From assembly GCF_002007215.1 (NCBI RefSeq), contig NZ_MUHX01000014.1:1-61605 (forward strand): a DNA stretch of 61,605 bases, given 5' to 3'. Shown in pieces: positions 42,576 to 50,762 of the stretch. The DNA comes from Pyramidobacter sp. C12-8 (GTDB taxonomy: Bacteria > Synergistota > Synergistia > Synergistales > Dethiosulfovibrionaceae). A program made the translations under genes and the position numbers. Below the pieces are notes generated by a model, which saw only the letters and a program-made list of their open reading frames with translations, searched no databases and was not told where the DNA came from. The number at the start of each line of letters is the position of its first letter. The stretch's first letter is position 1.

Positions 42576-44509
42576 TACAGATCAGAGACCTCAATCTGAC
42601 CTTTGCCGGAGGCCGGAAAATTTTCGATGGCCTGAACTGGCAGATCGACACCGGAAGCCGGACGGGACTCGTCGGCCCCAACGGCGTCGGCAAAACCACG
42701 CTGCTGCGCGCCATGGTCGGGCAAGTGACCGCCGACAGCGGCGGCATCGCCGTCTCCCCTCTTTCCGCAACAGTCGGTTACCTGCCCCAGGATCTGGCGG
42801 AGCTTCCCGACGTCACGCTGATGCAGTACCTCAAAGACCGTACCGGCATTACGGCGGCGGAGAAACGGCTCAAACGATGTTCCGAAGAGCTCGCCGCCGC
42901 GCCTGAAAGCGAACATGTCCGTCTGATGAAGCTCCACGATGAAGCGGCCGCCGCCTATGAAAACCTCGGCGGCTATTCTTTTGAAGCGCTGTCGCGCAAG
43001 GCGCTGCACGGGCTGGGGTTTCATGATGGCGACGACGCCAGGCCCTGCGGCGAGTTCTCAGGCGGCTGGAAGATGCGCGTCACGCTGGCCGGGCTGCTGT
43101 TGTCGCGCCCCGACATCCTGCTCCTCGACGAACCGACCAACCACCTCGACACGGAAAGCATGGAATGGCTGGAAAACTGGCTTTCCAACTATCGCGGCAC
43201 GCTCGTGGCCATTTCCCATGACCGCGTCTTTATGGACAAGGTCATGAAAAGCATCGCCGAGCTCCATTCCGGCAGGATCCGCGTTTACAAGGGCAACTTC
43301 TCCGATTATCTGCGCGCCTCGGAAGAGCGGAAAGCCCAGCTCGAGCAGGCCGCCGCCCGCCAAAAAGAGGAGATCGCCAGAACGAAAGAATTCATCGAAC
43401 GCTTCCGCTACAAAGCCACAAAGGCCGCGCAGGTGCAAAGCCGCGTCAAGACGCTTGAAAAGATCCAGATCATCCGGACGGAGACGGCGGCCCGTCGCGT
43501 GACGCTGAAATTTCCGCCCTGCCCGCCCAGCGGGCATATCGTCCTGACGCTGACCGATCTCGGCATGGCCTACGGAACGCGCCGCGTCTTTGAGCGCCTC
43601 AACGCGACCGTCGAACGAGGGCAGAAAATCGCCCTCGTCGGCGCGAACGGCGCCGGCAAATCCACGCTTTCGCGCCTCATTTCAGGCAAAGAGCGCCCCA
43701 CTTCCGGAAGCTGCGAAACCGGCTACCACGTGCTGCCCGCGTTTTTCTCGCAGGAGAGCGCCGAAAATCTGAACTACGACCGCACCGTCTGGCAGGAAAT
43801 TTATCCGCTCAACATGGATATGTCCGAGGCGGAAAAACGCGCTCTGCTCGGCTCGTTCCTGTTCAGCGGCGACGACATTCACAAGCCCGTCAACGTGCTT
43901 TCCGGCGGCGAGAAGTCGCGCCTTTCCCTCGTCAAGATCCTCATGAACCCGTCGAACTTCCTGATCCTCGACGAACCGACCAACCACCTCGACATGATCA
44001 CGCGGGAGCTTTTTCAGCAGGCTCTGCTCGCCTACGACGGCACGCTGCTGATCGTCTCGCACGACCGCTATTTCCTGAACCAGCTCGCGCAGCGCGTTTG
44101 GGAACTGCGCGACGGAGCCCTGTACGACTACGCCGGCAACTACAGCCGTTTCATCGAGCAGCGCCAGGCGTCGCTCGCGCAAGATGCTCCTCACGCCGGC
44201 CCCGATGTGAAACGCCGCGGCGGCGAACGCGACCAAAAGCGCGAAGAAGCGCAGCGGCGCAACGAAATCTACCGCCGTAAAAAAGTTTACGCGGACGAAC
44301 TCGCCGCGCTGGAAGAGCGCATCGACGGCCTGGAAAAGCGCAAAAAGGAGGACGAACGAGAGCTCTGCCGGCCGGAAGTGCTGTTGGATTCCGTCAGAGT
44401 CCAGGCCCTCATGAAAGACCTTGCGGACGCCGGCGCGGAACTCGAGGCCGCGACGAGCCGCTGGGAAGAACTGATGGAAATCATCGAAAAAATAGAAAAG
44501 GGAGAATGA
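42572..44509 (+). CDS. ABC-F family ATPase (Uup/YdiF-like)
   Basis: Soluble twin-ATPase (645 aa) of the ABC-F class, which binds ribosomes at the E-site. First cassette: GPNGVGKTT, FSGGWKMRV, ILLLDEPTNHLD. Second cassette: GANGAGKST, LSGGEKSRL, LILDEPTNHLD. The linker between them (about residues 245-310, ARQKEEIARTKEFIERFRYKATKAAQVQSR) is the P-site tRNA-interaction motif region. A C-terminal coiled coil (about 560-640) is like that of Uup or YdiF. No membrane partner. Whether it is a translation factor or an antibiotic-protection protein cannot be told, but the housekeeping neighbours favour the former. Confidence 0.93.
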   Translation: MIQIRDLNLTFAGGRKIFDGLNWQIDTGSRTGLVGPNGVGKTTLLRAMVGQVTADSGGIAVSPLSATVGYLPQDLAELPDVTLMQYLKDRTGITAAEKRLKRCSEELAAAPESEHVRLMKLHDEAAAAYENLGGYSFEALSRKALHGLGFHDGDDARPCGEFSGGWKMRVTLAGLLLSRPDILLLDEPTNHLDTESMEWLENWLSNYRGTLVAISHDRVFMDKVMKSIAELHSGRIRVYKGNFSDYLRASEERKAQLEQAAARQKEEIARTKEFIERFRYKATKAAQVQSRVKTLEKIQIIRTETAARRVTLKFPPCPPSGHIVLTLTDLGMAYGTRRVFERLNATVERGQKIALVGANGAGKSTLSRLISGKERPTSGSCETGYHVLPAFFSQESAENLNYDRTVWQEIYPLNMDMSEAEKRALLGSFLFSGDDIHKPVNVLSGGEKSRLSLVKILMNPSNFLILDEPTNHLDMITRELFQQALLAYDGTLLIVSHDRYFLNQLAQRVWELRDGALYDYAGNYSRFIEQRQASLAQDAPHAGPDVKRRGGERDQKREEAQRRNEIYRRKKVYADELAALEERIDGLEKRKKEDERELCRPEVLLDSVRVQALMKDLADAGAELEAATSRWEELMEIIEKIEKGE

Positions 44510-44512
44510 GTC

Positions 44513-44938
44513 ATGTCTCAGACCGTAAGAAAAGGCGACAAGATCCGCGTGCACTACACAGGAACGTTGAACGACGGTTCCGTTTTCGATTCTTCCGTGC
44601 TCAATAAGCGTCCGCCGCTGGAGTTCACCGTCGGCGCCGGCCAGATGATCGCCGGCTTCGACAAGGGCGTCGAGGGCATGGCCGTCGGCGAAACGAAAAA
44701 CCTCAAGCTCGCCCCCGAAGAAGCGTACGGCCGGCGCCGCGACGACATGCTCGTCACCGTCGAAGCGAACCGCATGCCCAAAGGCTACACGCCGCACGTC
44801 GGCGATCAGCTTCAGATGGGACGCTGCCCTGTCACCGTCGCCGCGGTCAAAGACGACGGTTCCGTCACGCTCGACGCCAACCATTCCCTGGCCGGCAAGG
44901 AACTGAACTTCGAGGTCACCGTCGTGGAGATTCTCTGA
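44513..44938 (+). CDS. FKBP-type peptidyl-prolyl isomerase (SlyD-like)
   Basis: 141-aa cis-trans prolyl isomerase with an inserted IF chaperone domain. FKBP core: KGDKIRVHYTGTLNDGSVFDSS, PLEFTVGAGQMIAGFDKGVEGM, and the final DANHSLAGKELNFEV. The residues about 65-115 form the insert-in-flap region. Unlike E. coli SlyD it lacks the His/Cys-rich nickel tail. It starts 3 bp after the ABC-F stop, so it closes the operon. It likely assists folding of nascent chains. Confidence 0.94.
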   Translation: MSQTVRKGDKIRVHYTGTLNDGSVFDSSVLNKRPPLEFTVGAGQMIAGFDKGVEGMAVGETKNLKLAPEEAYGRRRDDMLVTVEANRMPKGYTPHVGDQLQMGRCPVTVAAVKDDGSVTLDANHSLAGKELNFEVTVVEIL

Positions 44939-45007
44939 TACCGGTTTTCACCGAAAAGACGTCATCGAAAATCAGGATGAAATGAAAAATCCAGCATGAA
45001 CGCAGAT

Positions 45008-45051
45008 AAAAAATGACCTCCGCCGTCGCTTCGGCGCAGGTCATTTTTTTT
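45008..45051 (+). terminator. Terminator of the flavoprotein-ABC-F-FKBP operon
   Basis: AAAATGACCT and AGGTCATTTT arms around a GC-rich inner hairpin, ending in eight T residues. Confidence 0.88.
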
Positions 45052-45063
45052 CGTACACGACTC

Positions 45064-45180
45064 ATACTCTTTCTTGATAAAACGCATTATCATAATTTAC
45101 TGGGCGCGGCGAGGGAGTTCCGAGCGACTGAACTCCCTCGCCGCGCCCTTACGTCCGGCCTTTTGATTGAGAAATAGTAT
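45064..45180. repeat. Palindromic intergenic repeat, copy B (short form)
   Basis: 117 bp with terminal inverted repeats (ATACTCTTTCTTGATAAAA at the left; complement of ATACTATTTCTCAATCAAAA at the right). The centre is a perfect 19-bp stem (45101-45119 with 45129-45147) with a 9-nt loop CGAGCGACT. It shares GAGCGACTGAACTCC with the copy at 51859-52018 but lacks that copy's 21-bp core block. It sits between the convergent FKBP operon and the AbrB-like gene, and its last base is the first base of the latter's stop codon (minus strand). Confidence 0.75.
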
Positions 45181-46241
45181 CAGGCAAAGAGCCGCGCGAT
45201 CAGAGGCACGCAGACGACGATGGAGATCATGCGCACGGCGTGGAAGACGCCGACGATCAACGGGTCGGCGCGCAGATCCTCCGCAAAGAACACCACTTGG
45301 CTGAGGCCGCCGGGACAGGTGGCAAGCACGGAGGTCATCGCGTCCCAGCGGGTGAGGCGGTGCATGATCCAGGCGAGCAGGAAGGAAAGGGCCTGAATCA
45401 GCGCCACGGAAAACGCCAGCGGGAAGAAGAGTTCCCTCGCCAGGTGAATCGTGCTCGGCGACAGGCCCACGCTGATGGTCATGCTCAGACAGATCTGAGC
45501 GGCACTGCGCAGCCACGGCGGGAGGGTCATCACCTTCCCCGAGCGAAGATTCATGGCGCCGGCTCCGCACATAGCCCCGATCATGTACGCCGACGGAAAA
45601 TGCGCCGCCTCGAAAAGCAGCGCCAGCGCGCCAGTGACGGCCGCGAAGCGGGCAATCTCGCCGGGCGAAAAGGAGGCTCTCGTTGCCGCGCCCGCCGCCG
45701 GCGCTTTCGGCAGGACGGCGCCGGACGCGCGGCGCGCCAGCCAGGCCGTGGAAAACGGCAGCGTCACGTAAAGCACGATGATTCGCACGGACTGAAAGAA
45801 AGCCACGATGCCCACGTCGGCGCCGGCGGACATGGCGAAGATCGACATTTCCGCGATGCCGCCGGCCGCCGAGGAAGCCAGACAGGTCATCAGCGAAAGT
45901 CTGCCGCCGGCGAAGGCGAACAGCAGCACGCCGGTCGCAACGGAAGCCATGACCATCCAACACGACGCCAGCGAGACGGGAAAAAGCATCTTCCCGACCG
46001 CGTTCGCCATATGGCGGTCGATCCGCTGTCCGAGGATGACGCCGCTCAAGACCTTGGAAACGAAGGACACCGGCGCCTGATAAAAGGGCAGCCGGAGCCC
46101 CGACAGGTTGAGAAGCCCCAGCAGGAACAGCGAACCGAGCATGGCCGCGGCAGGCCAGCCCATCTTTTTTGCGCCGCGGGCCCCCGCGCAGCCGACGGCG
46201 AAAAGCGCGGCGGTCCCTGCCGAGCGAGCGAGAATTTCCAT
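45180..46241 (-). CDS. AbrB-type integral membrane protein
   Basis: 353-aa protein with about nine hydrophobic helices, matching the AbrB duplication family (PF05145), often annotated as ammonia monooxygenase-like or regulator; it is a membrane protein, not the B. subtilis DNA-binding AbrB. The internal duplication is visible: GVILGQRIDRHM ... TCLASSAAGGIAEMSIFA in the first half and ISVGLSPSTIHLAREL ... SVLATCPGGLSQVVFFAED in the second. A role in transport is likely, substrate unknown. GGAGG lies upstream of two adjacent ATGs (46244 and 46241); the second has the better spacing. Confidence 0.85.
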   Translation of the reverse strand: MEILARSAGTAALFAVGCAGARGAKKMGWPAAAMLGSLFLLGLLNLSGLRLPFYQAPVSFVSKVLSGVILGQRIDRHMANAVGKMLFPVSLASCWMVMASVATGVLLFAFAGGRLSLMTCLASSAAGGIAEMSIFAMSAGADVGIVAFFQSVRIIVLYVTLPFSTAWLARRASGAVLPKAPAAGAATRASFSPGEIARFAAVTGALALLFEAAHFPSAYMIGAMCGAGAMNLRSGKVMTLPPWLRSAAQICLSMTISVGLSPSTIHLARELFFPLAFSVALIQALSFLLAWIMHRLTRWDAMTSVLATCPGGLSQVVFFAEDLRADPLIVGVFHAVRMISIVVCVPLIARLFA

Positions 46242-46280
46242 CATCAGCCTCCGATCCTTCCGCAGCACGCCGCCTTGCGT

Positions 46281-46916
46281 CTAGCCCAGGATCAGACGCA
46301 GCCCCCAGCGGACGGCCGGGGACATAAGGCGCCCGACGACGCCGAGGTAGATCAGGGCCAGCAGCACCGGCAGGCTGTAACGATCGAGCCACTCGAACGC
46401 GGGACGGGCCGTCCGCGGCAGGACGAGGGCCAGCAGTTTGGAACCGTCGAGCGGCGGCACCGGGATCAGATTGAACACGGCGAAGTTCAGGTTGATCGTC
46501 ACGAAAGCGATCAGCACCTGCTGCAGGCCGTAATTGCCGAAAAGCGCCGCGGGGGAAAAACGGATCAGCCCGCGGATCGCCAGTCCGGCGGCGACGGCGG
46601 TGAGGATGTTGCCCGCGACTCCCGCGACGGAGACGAGGAACAGGTCGCGGCGCGGGCGTCTGAAATTGTAGGGGTCGATCGGCACGGGACGCGCCCAGCC
46701 AAAGTGGAACAGAAACATGCACAGAGCTCCCCACAGGTCGAAATGCGCCATGGGGTTCAGGGTCAAGCGCCCGGCGTCTTTCGCCGTAGGATCGCCGCAG
46801 CGCAGCGCGACCCAGCCATGGCAAAACTCGTGGAACGAAATGGCCCACAGGATCGCGGGCACGGCCGGCAGCAGGGAAATAAATTCCCGTCCGGCTTCGG
46901 CAAAGAATCGATTCAT
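46281..46916 (-). CDS. Site-2-protease-like membrane zinc metallopeptidase (M50)
   Basis: 211-aa membrane protease of the M50B group (YwhC-like). The zinc motif reads FHEFCHGW (HExxH), the third ligand is in NLIPVPPLDGSK, and five or so hydrophobic helices surround them. No PDZ domain, so it is not RseP. The substrate is unknown. It lies 40 bp after the start of the AbrB-like gene and 17 bp from coaE, all minus. Confidence 0.9.
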   Translation of the reverse strand: MNRFFAEAGREFISLLPAVPAILWAISFHEFCHGWVALRCGDPTAKDAGRLTLNPMAHFDLWGALCMFLFHFGWARPVPIDPYNFRRPRRDLFLVSVAGVAGNILTAVAAGLAIRGLIRFSPAALFGNYGLQQVLIAFVTINLNFAVFNLIPVPPLDGSKLLALVLPRTARPAFEWLDRYSLPVLLALIYLGVVGRLMSPAVRWGLRLILG

Positions 46917-46933
46917 GATGCGGATTCACCTTT

Positions 46934-47545
46934 TCAACAGTCAGTTTGCGCTTCGCGGCGGGATCGCAGAGCTTGGATTTCCCGCCAGATTTTTTCCAAT
47001 TGCGCCTCCAGATTCTCCACGGAACCGTCGTTGCAGAGCACCCAGTCGGACAGCGCCATGCGCCGCTCGCGGTCCATAAAGAACCGTTCCCGCCGCGCCA
47101 GTTCGGTCTCGTCGAGCCCGCGGGAGCGGTTGCGCTCCGCGCGGAGCCGCGGGGCGGCGGCCATGAACAGCACTTTGTCCACCCAGTCGGGACGTCCCGC
47201 CTCGAACAGCATGGGGATCTCGGCCACGACGACGCCTTCTTCCGGCAGAGCCGCCTCCATCCTGGACAAAACGACGGGGTGGGTGGCGCGGCAGAGCCAG
47301 CGGTATTCCTCCTCGTCGGCAAAGACCCGCGCCGAGACCGCTTTTCTGTCGATCTTCCCGTCGGCGCCGAACACCGATCCTCCCCAGCGGGCGCGCGCCT
47401 TTTGGGGCAGTTCGCCGCCGTCCCAGAGCCCGCGGACGATCCCGTCGGCGTCCAGCAGCGCGGCGCCGCGGGCGCGGAACCACTGCGCCGCCGTGGACTT
47501 ACCAGCGCCCGGCTCGCCGGTAAGGGCGATAACGACCGTAGCCAT
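46934..47545 (-). CDS. coaE: Dephospho-CoA kinase
   Basis: Final step of coenzyme A synthesis: phosphorylates the 3'-OH of dephospho-CoA (203 aa). The P-loop is ALTGEPGAGKST, followed by LLDADGIVR (substrate Asp) and the lid region with ERNRSRGL. GGAGG is 12 nt upstream. It overlaps pcrA by 47 bp, an unusually long overlap, so expression of the two is probably coupled. Confidence 0.94.
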   Translation of the reverse strand: MATVVIALTGEPGAGKSTAAQWFRARGAALLDADGIVRGLWDGGELPQKARARWGGSVFGADGKIDRKAVSARVFADEEEYRWLCRATHPVVLSRMEAALPEEGVVVAEIPMLFEAGRPDWVDKVLFMAAAPRLRAERNRSRGLDETELARRERFFMDRERRMALSDWVLCNDGSVENLEAQLEKIWREIQALRSRREAQTDC

Positions 47546-49475
47546 AACGTTCGGGTTCCTCCTTCTGCTCGAAGACTTCCGTACACTCGTCGGGCAGTTC
47601 CGCCAGGAAGCGCGAGAAGCCCTCCCGCAGCACGGCCCCGAACAGACGGCGCTGACGCGCGCCGCTCATGTAGAGCCTTTCCTCGGCGCGCGTCATGCCG
47701 ACGTAGCAGAGACGGCGTTCCTCTTCCAGTTCTTCCTGGCTGTCGGAACTGCGGCTGTGGGGAAAGATCCCCTCCTCCATGCCGGTCATGAAGACGACGG
47801 GGAATTCGAGCCCCTTGGCGGCGTGAAGCGACGACAGGTTGACGGCGTCGCGCGCTTCGTTCTGCGTGTCCATGTCGGTGTAGAGCGAGACCTGGTCCAG
47901 CACCTCGGCGAGATTTTCTCCTTCCGGCGCGATGGAGAGCAGTTCGCGCACGTTTTCCACGCGCTCTTCCCAATCGGCGGGCTCGGCTTTCATCAGCAGA
48001 TTCTCGTAACCAACGCCGTTCAGGATCCAATCGAGCGCCAGCGGCAGGCTGTGCTGGCGCTCCAGCAGCGTCAGCATGTGGCCGGCCAGCTGCGCGACGC
48101 CCTCGGCGGCCTTGCCGGTCAGGCCACCTTTTTTCACTTTCACGGTCCCCCACACGTCTTCCGCCGCGCCTTTGGCGTTTTCCCGCATCCAGGCGCTCAG
48201 CTTCTCGAGGCTCTTCGGCCCGAGGGCGCGGGCCGGCAGGTTGCCGACGCGGTTCAGGGCCACGAGATCCCACGGGTTGACGGCCAGGCGCATGAACGCG
48301 ACGACGTCGCGGACTTCCTTGCGGTCGTAGAAGCTGGTGCCGCGCACGATGCGGTACGGAATGCCGGCTTCAATCAGCGCCTGTTCGAGCACGCGGCTGA
48401 GGGCGTTCATGCGGTAGAGGACGGCGATGTCGCCGTAATGATACGCCGCGGTGAGGCCGACGATCTCGCGCGCCAGCGCTTCGGCCTCCGCCTTTTCGTC
48501 GCGCAGATACCAGACGCTGACTTTCTGGCCTTCTTCCCGGTCCGTGCGCAGGTTTTTCTCGCGGCGGTTTTTGTTGTGCCGGATCAGACGGTTCGAGGCG
48601 TCGAGGATCATGGCGGTGGAACGGTAGTTCTGCTCCAGCAGCGTCACCTTGGCGTTGGGGAAATCGCGCTCGAAGTTCATGATCGTGGCGTAATTCGCGC
48701 CGCGCCAGCCGTAGATGGACTGGTCGGGGTCGCCCACGACCATCAGGTTGTTCGAACCGCCGACGAGCAGCCTCATCATCTGATACTGCGAGCCGTTGAC
48801 GTCCTGATATTCGTCGACGAGCACCCACTGCAGGCGCTCCCGCTCGCGCTCGAGCAGTTCGGGATCGCTTTTCAGCAGGGCCAGAGGCACCGCGATCAGG
48901 TCGTCGAAATCGAACGCGCCCTGCTCCCTGAGCGCCTGCGAGTATTTTTCGTACACGTCGCCCATGAAGTTGTCGTAGGCGGAAAACTGCACCGAAGCGG
49001 GGTCGGCGGAAGATTTGATTTCCGAGATCCTGTTCAGCGCCCACGAGGGCGCGAATTTCTCGGTGTCGATGTTCAGTTCCTGCATGACGTGTTTGACGGC
49101 CGTCAGGGAATCGGAACGGTCGTAGATCACGAAGCTGGGGTTGTAGCCCCGGTCGCGCAGCAGTTCGCGGTTGCGGAAAAGCAGGTTCAGCCCATACGAG
49201 TGAAACGTGCAGATCTGCGCGCCGCCCAGCGAACCGCCCAGCAGTTTCTCGACGCGTTCGCTCATTTCCCGCGCCGCCTTGTTGGTAAAGGTCACCGCCA
49301 GCACGCGCCACGGTTTGACGTCCTGCGCGGCGATCAGCCAGGCGATCTTGCTCGTCAGCACGCGCGTCTTGCCGCTTCCCGCCCCGGCCAGCACGAGCTG
49401 CGGCGCCCCCGTGAAGGTCACGGCTTCGCGCTGAGCCTCGTTCAGCCCCTTCAGCAGTTTTTCGGGATCAGTCAT
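47499..49475 (-). CDS. pcrA: UvrD/PcrA/Rep-type DNA helicase
   Basis: SF1A 3'-5' DNA helicase (658 aa) for repair and removal of protein blocks. Q motif/start LNEAQREAVTF, Walker A AGAGSGKT, FTNKAAREM (Ia), DEYQDVN (II), VVGDPDQSIYGWRGAN (III), LEQNYRS (IV), and SSLHAAKGLEFPVVF (V), CYVGMTRAEERL (VI). The C-terminus is shorter than in PcrA or UvrD and lacks the long Tudor-like tail, so Rep-like naming is also possible. The ATG at 49475 has GAGGAAG upstream. Confidence 0.93.
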   Translation of the reverse strand: MTDPEKLLKGLNEAQREAVTFTGAPQLVLAGAGSGKTRVLTSKIAWLIAAQDVKPWRVLAVTFTNKAAREMSERVEKLLGGSLGGAQICTFHSYGLNLLFRNRELLRDRGYNPSFVIYDRSDSLTAVKHVMQELNIDTEKFAPSWALNRISEIKSSADPASVQFSAYDNFMGDVYEKYSQALREQGAFDFDDLIAVPLALLKSDPELLERERERLQWVLVDEYQDVNGSQYQMMRLLVGGSNNLMVVGDPDQSIYGWRGANYATIMNFERDFPNAKVTLLEQNYRSTAMILDASNRLIRHNKNRREKNLRTDREEGQKVSVWYLRDEKAEAEALAREIVGLTAAYHYGDIAVLYRMNALSRVLEQALIEAGIPYRIVRGTSFYDRKEVRDVVAFMRLAVNPWDLVALNRVGNLPARALGPKSLEKLSAWMRENAKGAAEDVWGTVKVKKGGLTGKAAEGVAQLAGHMLTLLERQHSLPLALDWILNGVGYENLLMKAEPADWEERVENVRELLSIAPEGENLAEVLDQVSLYTDMDTQNEARDAVNLSSLHAAKGLEFPVVFMTGMEEGIFPHSRSSDSQEELEEERRLCYVGMTRAEERLYMSGARQRRLFGAVLREGFSRFLAELPDECTEVFEQKEEPERYGYGRYRPYRRAGRW

Positions 49476-49506
49476 CTGTCTTCCTCATGCGCTCTCCGCC
49501 GTCCGA

Positions 49507-50178
49507 TCACGGCCTTCGGCAAGCCTTCTTCGCCTCGCGCCAGTCGTACAGCATCTTGATCCAGAACTCCAAACCTTCGCCGCTGAGGCTGGACAGGCGC
49601 AGGCGGCGCGCCTTGGGGTTGAGCCGCGTGACGTCGTCCCAGTAAAGCGTTTCGTCGAAATCGACGTACGGTTTCAGATCGATTTTCGTCAGCACCACGG
49701 CGGCCGCTTCGGAGAAAAGCAGCGGGTACTTGAGCGGCTTGTCGGAACCCTCGGGCAGGCTGGAGACGGCCACCTTGCAGTCTTCGCCGATATCGAACTC
49801 GGCGGGGCAGACCAGGTTGCCCACGTTCTCCACGAAGATCAGGTCGAGTTCGTCGAGCGGCAGCTGTTCCAGCGTGCCGGCCACCCAGTTCGCTTCCAGA
49901 TGGCAGCCGCCGTTCGTGTTGATCTGCACGCTGGGCGTGCCGGTCGCCCTGATCCGCTGCGCGTCGCGGTCGGTGGCCACGTCGCCTTCGATCACCGCGC
50001 ACTTCAGATCGAGACCGGTCAGGGTCCGCTCCAGCAGCATCGTTTTGCCGGAGCCGGGCGAACCGATCAGATTGACCATCAGGATCCCCTTTTCCGCGAG
50101 AAGGTCCCTGATTTTCTGCGCATAGCCAAGATCCGCCGCCATGACGGCCTGCTGTACGTCAATTTTTTTTCGCGTCAT
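49507..50178 (-). CDS. hypB: Hydrogenase/urease nickel incorporation GTPase HypB
   Basis: G3E-family GTPase (223 aa) that delivers nickel to the large subunit of [NiFe]-hydrogenase. P-loop GSPGSGKT, EGDVATDRDAQR (switch I), NTNGGCHLEA with the conserved metal Cys-His, FVENVGNLVCPAEFD, and VLTKIDLKPY. No N-terminal histidine-rich nickel-storage stretch is present. The start at 50178 has GAGGTGGAAG upstream and lies inside the last codons of hypA (20-bp overlap). No hydrogenase genes are in the window. Confidence 0.94.
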   Translation of the reverse strand: MTRKKIDVQQAVMAADLGYAQKIRDLLAEKGILMVNLIGSPGSGKTMLLERTLTGLDLKCAVIEGDVATDRDAQRIRATGTPSVQINTNGGCHLEANWVAGTLEQLPLDELDLIFVENVGNLVCPAEFDIGEDCKVAVSSLPEGSDKPLKYPLLFSEAAAVVLTKIDLKPYVDFDETLYWDDVTRLNPKARRLRLSSLSGEGLEFWIKMLYDWREAKKACRRP

Positions 50179-50521
50179 CGTCTTCCACCTCGATCGAATC
50201 AATGTTCAGTTCCATGCCCTGCTCCATCTGCGCGTCGGGCGAACCGCAGAAAGGACACAGCACGCTCATGCGCTCCTCGCCCCACGTGCGGCCGCAGCGC
50301 GGACAGCTGACGAGGATCGGAACCGGCTCGATGTCCAATTCCGCGCCCTGCAACCGCGAATCCCGGGACGCCGCCGCAAAGGCGAATTTCATGACTTCCG
50401 GCACGACCTGACGCATGGCGCCGATGCGCAGCGTCACTTTTTCTATCCTCTTCCAGCCGTTCTCCTCCGCCAGAGACTCGACGGAATCGATGACCGCCTT
50501 CACCAGCGAGAACTCATGCAT
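50159..50521 (-). CDS. hypA: Nickel chaperone HypA
   Basis: 120-aa nickel/zinc protein acting with HypB. The start MHEFSLVKAVIDSV has the required His2 nickel ligand, and the zinc site is CPRCGRTW ... LCPFCGSPD (two CxxC pairs). The ATG at 50521 follows GGGAGG; an earlier ATG is not conserved. The C-terminal part is rich in Asp/Glu/Lys. It is first of the hypA-hypB pair. Confidence 0.94.
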   Translation of the reverse strand: MHEFSLVKAVIDSVESLAEENGWKRIEKVTLRIGAMRQVVPEVMKFAFAAASRDSRLQGAELDIEPVPILVSCPRCGRTWGEERMSVLCPFCGSPDAQMEQGMELNIDSIEVEDDDAKKN

Positions 50522-50621
50522 CAGTCCACCTCCCAACTCGTCTATTCTACTACACGGCGGCAAAAAAATGGCGGCGTCGGCGCGTTTTGTCGCAAATCAT
50601 CGTTCTCCGAAACGCGGAGGC

Positions 50622-50630
50622 TGGTATAAT
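50622..50630 (+). promoter_or_regulatory. Extended -10 promoter of the leader ORF-mutY unit
   Basis: TGGTATAAT, an extended -10 (TG-n-TATAAT), with no clear -35. RNA would start near 50636, about 40 nt before the short leader ORF. Confidence 0.6.
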
Positions 50631-50675
50631 AGCGGTACTTCGCTTTCATTCCGGAACTATTCAGAGGTCATTCAC

Positions 50676-50762
50676 GTGCTCAAACGCCATTTCACCGCCC
50701 GCCAACTTTTTTCTTCGCAGGACGACGCCGCGGGCGCCCTGCGGAATGCGCCCCGCCGATGA
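50676..50762 (+). CDS. 28-codon leader ORF upstream of mutY
   Basis: GTG start with AGAGG 8 nt upstream and an extended -10 promoter just before. It encodes a basic 28-residue peptide (start VLKRHFTARQLFSS) and stops at TGA, whose first two bases overlap the ATG of mutY (ATGA). mutY has no recognisable ribosome-binding site of its own, so translation of this ORF probably delivers ribosomes to mutY. The peptide matches nothing known. Confidence 0.5.
   Translation: MLKRHFTARQLFSSQDDAAGALRNAPRR

Noticed and set aside
42572-44509. ABC-F protein as an antibiotic-resistance gene
   Set aside because: It has the C-terminal coiled coil of housekeeping Uup/YdiF types and sits with an FKBP isomerase; nothing points to resistance.
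45097-48273. 1058-codon open frame on the minus strand
   Set aside because: Same strand but another frame than coaE, M50 and AbrB-like genes, extremely Arg/Ala/Pro-rich, no ribosome-binding site; the real genes explain the region.
45240-49559. 1439-codon open frame on the plus strand
   Set aside because: It runs antisense through the AbrB-like, M50, coaE and pcrA genes, is Arg/His/Gln-rich and matches nothing; it is a by-product of high GC codon use.
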